Source: an uncultured Bacteroides sp.
GTDB lineage: Bacteria > Bacteroidota > Bacteroidia > Chitinophagales > Chitinophagaceae
NCBI GenBank assembly: GCA_902168085.1
Contig: CABHOP010000089.1
Coordinates: 1-64,000, forward strand
Reading direction: 5' to 3'
DNA length: 64,000 nucleotides
Positions 1 to 6,109 of the stretch are shown piece after piece. The position numbers were made by a program, and so were the translations under genes. A model generated the notes under the pieces. That model had not been told where the DNA came from. It saw nothing but the letters and a program-made list of their open reading frames with translations, and did not search any database. Position 1 is the stretch's first letter, and each line of letters starts with the position of its first letter.

Positions 1-143
<143 letters not shown>

Positions 144-247
144 TTATAAATGTTGTATTGTTTACAGTTGTAAGAATCTATTTTCAATATGCATGCCATC
201 GCCGGCAATCCTGAAATAATGTCAGCCATACTGTCAAACTGAAACAA

Positions 248-279
248 AAATGCCTTAATGAACGAACATTAAGGCATTT
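248..279 (-). terminator. Rho-independent terminator of the lipoprotein gene
   Basis: A 13-bp perfect stem (248-260 with 267-279) has a 6-base loop. On the minus strand it is followed by TTTTTGTTTC. It sits 30 bases after the stop codon of the lipoprotein gene at 310-1401 and separates that gene from dnaK. Confidence 0.8.
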
Positions 280-309
280 GATATATGTTTTGAATGAAAT
301 ATTGTCAAA

Positions 310-1401
310 CTATTCGTCACTACGGCCTTGTATATTCATGCTTAAGGTTACAGGGTTCACTTTCAGTGAATCTATAGTGACAGTTTCGATAGGTACATTC
401 CTATAAGTCCTTAATGCCCTTGAGCCTATAAGGCCTAATACGTTTTCGCCACGCATATTGGTATAGTTAGGCTTTATCTGGTCTCCCAAAAGCCCGCTGC
501 CCTGTGCAATCTGCACTTGCTGGTAATTGTATATCTCATTGCTGCTTACATAAACAAACAGGTCGCAGCTATCTACATACCGTTGCACATTTGCCCCTGC
601 CGGGCCGAATGAGCTTGCAATGAATGAATAGAGGGCTGTTGTAGGCACTGAAACCTTAAACTGGCCGGCAGAAGTAACCGCTGCATTTGCGTAGGTATAA
701 TCTGCACTCAGGCGTTTCTTCTCACCTGTGGCTGCATTTTTTTCTACTATGTGGAACCTGATGATGCTTTCTAACAGTTTGCCATTACGGGGTACCCTGC
801 CACTTAGCTCATATGCGGCGTTGTTTGTGGTCTTAGAAAAGCTTAACTGGTAGTTCGCATTCGTGAAATCCCTGATATAGAAGCTATTTGGGTCGTTATT
901 TTTATTGCTGTTTACAACATAAAATACATCCGACGAATCTGTACGGCCGGTATTATTGTTCTTAACCACTACGCGATATTTAAGAAATGCATTCAGAGAG
1001 TCGCCTGCGGGTAGTTTTAGTTTATATGCATAGTGAGGATTCGTAAAAAAGCCCTGGCTGCCGGCAGCATCTTTCGGATAACCCTCCAGTGCCATATCTA
1101 CACGATACATATCGAATGTTCTGTTGACTATCTGGCTGGCCGGATCATCGTTTTTATATTCCTTCATCACTACCTCGATATTCTTATAATAACTGGAATC
1201 CGCTATTTGCGCCATTTCAATAGCACTTTTATTCTCATCCAGGAAAGCCTTTTCTACTCTGATGTAATGAGCTGTATCATCGCGATTGAGAACGCCGTAT
1301 GCTACGGTTATATCTTTATAAGGGGCGGCTACATCGAAATCTTCATTACAAGCGCCTAAAAAAAGGCCTGCGGTAACAAGAGGAAGCAGTATTTTTTTCA
1401 T
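310..1401 (-). CDS. Conserved Bacteroidota lipoprotein of unknown function
   Basis: This is a 363-residue protein. Residues 1-17 form a lipoprotein signal peptide ending LFLGAC, so Cys18 is the likely lipidated residue, and the mature protein would be anchored in the outer or inner membrane facing the periplasm. The rest is mostly beta-rich with no catalytic motif that I recognise. The N-terminal stretch (YGVLNRDDTAHYIRVEKAF, about 35-53) resembles uncharacterised Bacteroidota lipoproteins of the DUF4249 kind, but I am not certain of the family. It is a single gene with its own promoter element (1431-1438) and terminator (248-279). The function is unknown. Confidence 0.85.
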   Translation of the reverse strand: MKKILLPLVTAGLFLGACNEDFDVAAPYKDITVAYGVLNRDDTAHYIRVEKAFLDENKSAIEMAQIADSSYYKNIEVVMKEYKNDDPASQIVNRTFDMYRVDMALEGYPKDAAGSQGFFTNPHYAYKLKLPAGDSLNAFLKYRVVVKNNNTGRTDSSDVFYVVNSNKNNDPNSFYIRDFTNANYQLSFSKTTNNAAYELSGRVPRNGKLLESIIRFHIVEKNAATGEKKRLSADYTYANAAVTSAGQFKVSVPTTALYSFIASSFGPAGANVQRYVDSCDLFVYVSSNEIYNYQQVQIAQGSGLLGDQIKPNYTNMRGENVLGLIGSRALRTYRNVPIETVTIDSLKVNPVTLSMNIQGRSDE

Positions 1402-1430
1402 TTTATTGTTATAGAACCTTAGGTAGTTGG

Positions 1431-1438
1431 CAAAGATA
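1431..1438 (-). promoter_or_regulatory. Promoter -7 element of the lipoprotein gene
   Basis: On the minus strand this reads TATCTTTG, a perfect match to the Bacteroidota -7 consensus TAnnTTTG. It lies 29 bases before the ATG. No good -33 TTTG is visible at the expected spacing. Confidence 0.45.
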
Positions 1439-1633
1439 GCCTAATACTTGTAAGTTTCGTTTGGCCAGTTATTTATGATACAAAATTGACATTTCTATAT
1501 TAATGCTGTTAGTTAAAAATATGTGTGCAAAGAGTGAGAAAGAATATTGAGAAATGGCTGTATACATTGCTGTAGCTACAACATATTAGAAATACCGGTG
1601 AAAAAACGGGTATTTTTTGTCAAAAATCCTTTT

Positions 1634-1641
1634 TATGTTTG
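1634..1641 (+). promoter_or_regulatory. Promoter -7 element ahead of a short untranslated transcript
   Basis: TATGTTTG matches TAnnTTTG perfectly. A TTTG lies at 1616-1619, but the spacing of 14 is shorter than the usual 19-21. Transcription would start near 1646 and run into the terminator at 1807-1837. Confidence 0.4.
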
Positions 1642-1645
1642 CAAC

Positions 1646-1837
1646 ACATTAGAAGGACAACACAAAAACTTACTTATCAACATTATAACCGGTCTTGTTT
1701 TCCGGATGCGCTGAAGAGAGAACGCACAAATACACTAAACGTATCAATACACATTATAAAAATATTTTACAGCCCAGCACCTGCTGTGCCCATTCACTGT
1801 CAGAACAAACCGGTAACATTAGCTACCGGTTTTTTTA
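1646..1837 (+). ncRNA. Candidate small RNA or untranslated leader (about 190 nt)
   Basis: The interval is bounded by a consensus -7 element and an intrinsic terminator and lacks a plausible coding frame. It contains short potential stems (CCGG at 1691-1694 with CCGG at 1704-1707; GCAC/GTGC around 1778-1790). It could be an independent small RNA or an attenuated leader of the DUF721 gene 40 bases downstream. I could not match it to tmRNA, 6S RNA or any riboswitch by eye. The ends are approximate. Confidence 0.3.
1807..1837 (+). terminator. Rho-independent terminator upstream of the DUF721 gene
   Basis: AACCGGTA (1808-1815) pairs perfectly with TACCGGTT (1824-1831) and is followed by a run of T. 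It faces the plus strand, with no convincing coding gene in front of it. Confidence 0.75.
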
Positions 1838-1877
1838 TTTCTATAAAAATAGCTGGTTATCTTTGTTTGACATTTTT

Positions 1878-2159
1878 ATGGGTTCCTATAGTATTGGTGA
1901 GGCAATTAATCTGTTGATGCAGAAATCGGGCTGGAAGCCCAAGGTGAATGAACTGCGCCTGCGCCAGGAATGGGAGGCGATAGCAGGCAAAACCATTTCT
2001 AAATATACCCGTAACCTGTATCTCAGCGGTACTACCCTGACTATTTATACAGATGTTGCTCCGTTGAAGCAGGAATTACTCTTGGGCAAGGAACAACTGG
2101 CAGCGCGCATCAATGAATATTTTGAAGAGCGTGTGGTAGAGGATATTGTAATAAAGTAA
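1878..2159 (+). CDS. DUF721 domain protein (DciA-like)
   Basis: This is a 93-residue cytoplasmic protein. The body shows the DUF721 pattern: an N-terminal helix with LLMQKSGWKPKVNELRL, then WEAIAGKTISKYT (about 33-45) and a hydrophobic strand LTIYTDVAPLKQELLLGKEQLAARIN. DUF721 includes DciA, the loader of the replicative helicase in bacteria that lack DnaC, but the Bacteroidota branch is short and its role is not established. I chose the ATG at 1878 because the family begins a few residues before this helix, and because the longer open frame upstream crosses a terminator. The gene converges head-on with the HAD gene, whose stop codon abuts this one. Confidence 0.85.
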   Translation: MGSYSIGEAINLLMQKSGWKPKVNELRLRQEWEAIAGKTISKYTRNLYLSGTTLTIYTDVAPLKQELLLGKEQLAARINEYFEERVVEDIVIK

Positions 2160-2858
2160 TCAGAAAACTTCTTTCAGTTCAGACAAGCAGCTTACTTCAT
2201 ATGTGGGTTTGTGCTTGTGAGCTTTTTTAGCGGGGTTGAAATAAACCTGGTCCCAACCGGCATAGAAAGCCCCCAATATGTCTATATCCAGGGCATCGCC
2301 TATCATTATGCTTTCATCGCATACAGCGCCTGTGGTTTTCAATGCATAGTTGAATATTTCTGCATTCGGCTTGATGCTCTGGCTTTTTTCGGAGGTGATC
2401 ACTTCTTTGAAATAGCCGGCAATGCCTGAATAGTGCATTTTTTGCCATTGCGTAGCCTCAAAACCGTTGGTAATAAGATGTAAGGTGTACTTATCCTTGC
2501 AATGCTCCAGCAGTTCTTTTGCAAAAGGCATCAATACAGTTTGTGTGGGCAGTATTTCAAGATAAGCCTCGCTCAGTTCGTGCGCCAGCGGCGTATTCCC
2601 TATTTTAAAGTCCAGCAATGTAAGCCAGAAGCGTTTCCACCTCAATTCCTCGCGTTTTATAAACCCATTCCTGAAGCGTGCCCACAGTTTTTCATTATGT
2701 ACATTATACACTGCTGCAAATGCTTGGAAATCGGTGATGCCATACTGTGGCAGGTTATACTCTGCAAATACCTGCTGCAGTGTATTGGCAGAGTTTTGCT
2801 CAAAGTCCCACAGGGTGTGGTCCAGGTCGAAGAATAAATGTTTATAAGCTTTGCCCAT
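2160..2858 (-). CDS. YjjG-family HAD nucleotidase
   Basis: This is a 232-residue haloacid-dehalogenase hydrolase. Motif I FFDLDHTLWDFE (about 9-20) carries the nucleophile Asp and the acid-base Asp. Motif II is LITNGFEATQ (about 132-141), motif III is the Lys in SIKPNAEIF, and motif IV is IGDALDIDILGA with the metal-binding Asp pair. A helical cap lies between motifs I and II, as in the YjjG/PynA (noncanonical pyrimidine 5'-nucleotidase) subfamily, which clears modified nucleotides in the cytoplasm. The substrate assignment is by family resemblance only and other phosphatase substrates are possible. Downstream the gene abuts the DUF721 gene. Upstream it is separated from rpoZ by a terminator. 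Confidence 0.85.
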   Translation of the reverse strand: MGKAYKHLFFDLDHTLWDFEQNSANTLQQVFAEYNLPQYGITDFQAFAAVYNVHNEKLWARFRNGFIKREELRWKRFWLTLLDFKIGNTPLAHELSEAYLEILPTQTVLMPFAKELLEHCKDKYTLHLITNGFEATQWQKMHYSGIAGYFKEVITSEKSQSIKPNAEIFNYALKTTGAVCDESIMIGDALDIDILGAFYAGWDQVYFNPAKKAHKHKPTYEVSCLSELKEVF

Positions 2859-2878
2859 TGCCCGTCAGCTCTAAATAT

Positions 2879-2912
2879 AAAAAGCCACCCTTTTCAATAA
2901 GGATAGCTTTTT
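2879..2912 (-). terminator. Terminator after rpoZ
   Basis: On the minus strand AAAAAGCTATCCTT pairs with AAGGGTGGCTTTTT using two G-U pairs, so the hairpin is stable only in minus-strand RNA. It follows the rpoZ stop by about 20 bases and ends in a T run. Confidence 0.6.
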
Positions 2913-2932
2913 AAGGTGTTTAAATGCAAAAA

Positions 2933-3253
2933 TTACTTCTTGCGATGGTATATTTTGTCTTCGAAAAACTCGTTCGTCGCTTGCAGGGCAGGGTTTGCCA
3001 TGCGCTCGTAAATACGTGATATTTCGATTTGTTCTTTGTTTTCGTGTATTTCTTCCAGGTTATCAGCGTGGCTCGAAAACTCATCCAGTTTACGGTGCAA
3101 CTCCTCTTTCATTGTAACTGAAATCTGGTTAGCACGCCTGGCCATAACAACGATAGACTCGTACAGGTTGCCTGTCCTGTTCTTTATTGCCACTACATCA
3201 CGGGTTTCCACCATTGGGTTAACCGCTGCCATTGCCCTTTTATTTGTGCTCAT
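2933..3253 (-). CDS. rpoZ: RNA polymerase omega subunit (Rpb6-like, Bacteroidota type)
   Basis: This is a 106-residue protein with the omega/Rpb6 signature: NPMVETRDVVAIKNRTGNLYESIVVMARRANQI (split here across residues 12-44), where helix 1 and the RANQI segment contact the beta-prime subunit. Omega helps fold and assemble RNA polymerase and, in some bacteria, senses ppGpp. The Bacteroidota form is longer at the C-terminus than in Proteobacteria, as here. The start overlaps the last 14 bases of bamD, so the pair is translationally coupled, as is common for this gene pair in the phylum. Confidence 0.92.
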   Translation of the reverse strand: MSTNKRAMAAVNPMVETRDVVAIKNRTGNLYESIVVMARRANQISVTMKEELHRKLDEFSSHADNLEEIHENKEQIEISRIYERMANPALQATNEFFEDKIYHRKK

Positions 3254-4052
3254 TGCGTATTTTATTTATAGAATTATTTGCTAAGGTATAATATTTTTCC
3301 GCGTCGCGAAGATACTTAGAATTTGGATAACCGTCAACTAGTTCCTTATATGCATTCAGGGCGGCTGCATAACGCTCTTCCTGCTTTTCCCTGATGCTTT
3401 CATTAGCATACTTGTACCAGGAGCGTACTACCATATATTGGTAATAGTCGCTTCTTGCAGATTCAGGGAAATTGCGCATGACTTGCTTATAAGATATGCT
3501 GGCAGCTTTAAACTGGCCTATATTATAATAAAGCTTGGCTGCAGAAGCATCTTTTTCTTCCAGTTTGCCGCGGCATTCATCTATATATTTATTAGCCTCT
3601 TCCAACCTTTTAGAGTTGGGGTGGGTATTGATAAAAGATTGCAATGCCTCCATTGCCTTTTCAGTATTTGTCTGCTCCAGGGATGGTTTGGGCGACATTC
3701 TATACAAGCACAGGCCATACATAAACTCTACCTCTTCCGCTTCCTTGCTGGTGGGGAAAAAATCGAGATAGTTCTTAAAATGGTAGGAGGCCGACAGGTA
3801 GTCTTTCATATTGTAAAAAGAATACGCGTAACGATAATACATCGGCTCATAATTGCGCGTGTTTTTCATTACGGGTATCAAAGACTCATACAGGCTGTTG
3901 GCGTGTTGCCATTGCTTTTTATCATAAAACTCGTTGGCTTTTGCCAATTTGTAATTGATGTCTTTGCTTTTCAGGGCTTTTTCATAGCCACTGCAAGCGC
4001 TGATGGTAATCAATACCAGCAGCAGGAGCGTATTTCTTAAGCGTATTGGCAT
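3240..4052 (-). CDS. bamD: Outer-membrane assembly lipoprotein BamD
   Basis: This is a 270-residue lipoprotein. The signal peptide ends LITISAC with Cys20 as the lipidation site. Residues 30-260 form five tetratricopeptide-like helical hairpins, for example YYRYAYSFYNMKDYLSASYHFKNYL in the second repeat (quoted in part: MKDYLSASYHFKNYL) and the pattern FPTSKEAEEVEFMYGLCLYR. BamD sits on the periplasmic side of the outer membrane and works with BamA to insert beta-barrel proteins. The size and the repeat layout fit the family. The gene has a -7 element only 9 bases before its ATG and overlaps rpoZ at its end. Confidence 0.93.
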   Translation of the reverse strand: MPIRLRNTLLLLVLITISACSGYEKALKSKDINYKLAKANEFYDKKQWQHANSLYESLIPVMKNTRNYEPMYYRYAYSFYNMKDYLSASYHFKNYLDFFPTSKEAEEVEFMYGLCLYRMSPKPSLEQTNTEKAMEALQSFINTHPNSKRLEEANKYIDECRGKLEEKDASAAKLYYNIGQFKAASISYKQVMRNFPESARSDYYQYMVVRSWYKYANESIREKQEERYAAALNAYKELVDGYPNSKYLRDAEKYYTLANNSINKIRNEHK

Positions 4053-4060
4053 AAGGGCTG

Positions 4061-4068
4061 CAAAAATA
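4061..4068 (-). promoter_or_regulatory. Promoter -7 element of bamD-rpoZ
   Basis: On the minus strand this reads TATTTTTG, a perfect TAnnTTTG. The bamD ATG begins at 4052, so a start site 4-7 bases downstream of the element would give a nearly leaderless mRNA. Confidence 0.45.
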
Positions 4069-4142
4069 GCGAATGTATGCTGGTTTGCATAATTTATGAG
4101 CTAAAAGACTGTTAAATCGGTGATTTGCAGCTATTTCACAGG

Positions 4143-4253
4143 TTATCCACATTTATCAACACGTTTTTAACATGTAGTTATTGAGACTGCGTGGAAAAAG
4201 CGACGAAAAGCAATACAGGCAAATGCTTTAGCAACATATGTATCTGTGGAAAA
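4143..4253. promoter_or_regulatory. Cluster of DnaA-box-like sites between bamD and mraZ
   Basis: TTATCCACA at 4143-4151 is the textbook DnaA box. TTATCAACA at 4153-4161 has one mismatch. TGTGGAAAA at 4245-4253 is TTTTCCACA on the other strand, which fits TTWTNCACA. CGTGGAAAA at 4190-4198 has one mismatch. The four lie in about 110 AT-rich bases between divergent operons. They could bind DnaA to couple division-gene expression to replication, or mark an origin. No binding data exist here. Confidence 0.4.
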
Positions 4254-4281
4254 ATATGTCCGTTTTTCTTTAAGTAGAATC

Positions 4282-4319
4282 GTGGGAAAATGTGTTATTT
4301 TGTGTCAAGAAAGGTGAAA
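4282..4319 (+). promoter_or_regulatory. Candidate MraZ operator and mraZ promoter
   Basis: GTG recurs at exactly 10-base steps (4282 GTGGG, 4292 GTGTT, 4302 GTGTC), with a further GGTGAAAA at 4313. MraZ of other bacteria binds direct repeats with GTGG cores spaced by 10 bases upstream of its own gene. The octamer TTATTTTG (4295-4302), one base off the -7 consensus, lies inside the repeats, so a bound repressor would cover the promoter. The mraZ ATG is at 4337. Confidence 0.4.
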
Positions 4320-4336
4320 ATACTCTCAATCCTCGC

Positions 4337-4801
4337 ATGGTAAGCTTTTTCGGAGAATATGAAGTTTCGGTTGACGCAAAAGGGCGCTTTTTAGTGCCTG
4401 CATCGTTGCGTAAACAGATACCGGAAGGTGCCGAAGAAGTATTTGTGATAAACAGAGGTATTGAAAACTGCCTGAACATGTACCACATCAGCATGTGGAA
4501 AGCGCTGACAGGTAAATTGAACACCATGAATGATTTTGATGATGACGTGCGCGAATTCAAGCGTGTGATTATGGATGGAGCCACAATGATAGAGCCGGAT
4601 AGCGCAGGGCGCATCCTGATGCCAAAGTCGCTGATGGAACATGCAGATATCAAAAAAGACATGGTTCTGGTATCGCTCGGCAATAAAGTAGAGCTGTGGG
4701 ATAAAGATACTCATAAAGAATACATGAATAAGCGCCGGTCGAACATAAAAGACCTGGCTAAGAAAGTGGGTGGTGGTGTTAACCTGTTTGAAAATCTGTA
4801 A
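4337..4801 (+). CDS. mraZ: Transcriptional regulator / division protein MraZ
   Basis: This is a 154-residue protein built of two AbrB-like swapped-hairpin domains. Each domain carries the family motif: DAKGRFLVPASLR (about 12-24) and DSAGRILMPKSLM (about 96-108). MraZ oligomerises into a ring, binds phased repeats ahead of its own gene and represses the dcw operon. The frame is open 45 bases further upstream, but MVSFFGEYEVSVDAKGR is where the family starts, so I place the start at 4337. It is the first gene of the dcw operon, and the rsmH ATG follows its stop by 5 bases. Confidence 0.93.
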   Translation: MVSFFGEYEVSVDAKGRFLVPASLRKQIPEGAEEVFVINRGIENCLNMYHISMWKALTGKLNTMNDFDDDVREFKRVIMDGATMIEPDSAGRILMPKSLMEHADIKKDMVLVSLGNKVELWDKDTHKEYMNKRRSNIKDLAKKVGGGVNLFENL

Positions 4802-4806
4802 AGAAT

Positions 4807-5721
4807 ATGGCGGGTGACACTTTTTACCACACAACAGTCCTTTTAAAGGAAGCGGTTGACGGATTGGCGATAAAAGAGGATGGTGTATATGTGGATGCAA
4901 CATTTGGCGGCGGCGGGCATAGCAGGGAGATATTAAGCAGGTTGGGTGCCAATGGTAAGTTGATAGCTTTTGATCATGATGCGGATGCCTGGAGGAATAA
5001 GCCCGAAGATGCGAGGTTGGAACCGGTAACGGAAAACTTCAGGTATATCAACCGTTTTTTAAGGCTGCATGGTTATAAAGAGGTAGATGGCATCTTGGCC
5101 GATTTAGGCGTAAGTTCTTTTCAATTCGATACTGCAGAACGTGGTTTTTCCATACGGTTTGACGGTCCGCTGGATATGCGGATGGATAAGCGGATGGAAA
5201 TGACTGCGGCAGATATACTGAAAACATATAGTGAAGTGCAGTTGCACAAGCTGTTTGAGCAATATGGAGAGGTGCGGAATGCAAAACAGCTAGCAAAGCA
5301 TATAGTAGATAACCGGAATAAGGGCGGACTGGATAGTATAGAGTCTTTGAAAGCGATGATAGCGCCAGTGATGCGTGGATTGCCTAATAAGTACCTGGCG
5401 CAGATGTTCCAGGCGCTGCGGATAGAGGTGAATGATGAGATGGGGGCGCTAAAGGAGTTTCTGGAGCAGGCGACGAAAAGTCTGAAGCTAGGTGGAAGGC
5501 TAAGCATTATCACCTTTCATTCGCTGGAGGACAGGCTGGTGAAGCAGTTTATGAAGAAAGGCACCTGGGAGGAAGAAGTGGTGGATGTATTTGGCAGGTC
5601 GGAACATAAGTCGGTATTAAAGCCGGTAAATAATAAACCTATAGAGCCTACAGAAGAAGAAGTGAAAAATAACAACCGTGCACGCAGTGCGCGGCTAAGA
5701 ATAGCAGAGAAGATAGCATGA
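4807..5721 (+). CDS. rsmH: 16S rRNA (cytosine-1402-N4) methyltransferase RsmH
   Basis: This is a 304-residue enzyme that methylates C1402 of 16S rRNA in the ribosomal P site. The SAM-binding motif DATFGGGGHSREIL begins at Asp30. Further family blocks are GILADLGVSSFQFD, GFSIRFDGPLDMRMD and LSIITFHSLEDRLVKQFM near the C-terminus. The length is normal. It is the second gene of the dcw operon. Its last four bases (ATGA) overlap the ftsL start, which indicates coupled translation. Confidence 0.96.
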   Translation: MAGDTFYHTTVLLKEAVDGLAIKEDGVYVDATFGGGGHSREILSRLGANGKLIAFDHDADAWRNKPEDARLEPVTENFRYINRFLRLHGYKEVDGILADLGVSSFQFDTAERGFSIRFDGPLDMRMDKRMEMTAADILKTYSEVQLHKLFEQYGEVRNAKQLAKHIVDNRNKGGLDSIESLKAMIAPVMRGLPNKYLAQMFQALRIEVNDEMGALKEFLEQATKSLKLGGRLSIITFHSLEDRLVKQFMKKGTWEEEVVDVFGRSEHKSVLKPVNNKPIEPTEEEVKNNNRARSARLRIAEKIA

Positions 5722-6092
5722 GTACGGATGCAAATATTGCAGCAGAGCAGGAAGTAACCCCGGTGCAGCGTGTAAGAAACGACTGGAAAACACTGGTGGA
5801 GAAAGTGTCTTACAAGGCTATCGTAAATAATGTGCCATTTCTGGCTTTTGTAGCCCTGCTGTGTGTGTTGTACATCAACAATACACAGCACGCTGTAGAA
5901 ATGCAGCGGGAGCTGAACAAGCAGAATAAAACGCTGAAAGAACTACGCTGGAAATATATGGATATCAAAACCCAGCTGATGTATACGCGGATGGAAACGG
6001 AGGTAATAAGGAAAGCATCAGCACTGGGATTGAAACCAATGGAATTGCCGGCATACACAGTTTCTATAGATAGTACAAGCGTTAAACCATAA
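5718..6092 (+). CDS. ftsL: FtsL-like divisome protein
   Basis: This is a 124-residue bitopic membrane protein. It has an N-terminal cytoplasmic tail (1-36), one transmembrane helix (about 38-54) and a periplasmic leucine-zipper-like coiled coil (about 57-98, with heptad pattern in MQRELNKQNKTLKELRWK), ending in LGLKPMELP. This layout and the position between rsmH and the class B penicillin-binding protein identify it as FtsL, which forms the FtsQLB complex that activates FtsWI. Sequence conservation in this family is low, so the call rests largely on synteny and topology. Confidence 0.85.
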   Translation: MSTDANIAAEQEVTPVQRVRNDWKTLVEKVSYKAIVNNVPFLAFVALLCVLYINNTQHAVEMQRELNKQNKTLKELRWKYMDIKTQLMYTRMETEVIRKASALGLKPMELPAYTVSIDSTSVKP

Positions 6093-6109
6093 TAATACAA
6101 ACCTGTTAG

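Larger units (their letters stand above)
1402..1877. other. 476-base gene-free stretch with two promoters and a terminator
   Basis: Between the lipoprotein start and the DUF721 start there is no convincing reading frame. The stretch holds a minus-strand -7 element for the lipoprotein (1431-1438), a plus-strand -7 element (1634-1641), several short hairpin-forming segments and a strong plus-strand terminator (1807-1837). A frame open from 1695 into the DUF721 gene exists, but it would be translated through the terminator. Confidence 0.6.

Noticed and set aside
1695-1877. Upstream extension of the DUF721 gene
   Set aside because: The frame is open, but it runs through the terminator at 1807-1837 and its residues do not resemble the DUF721 family.
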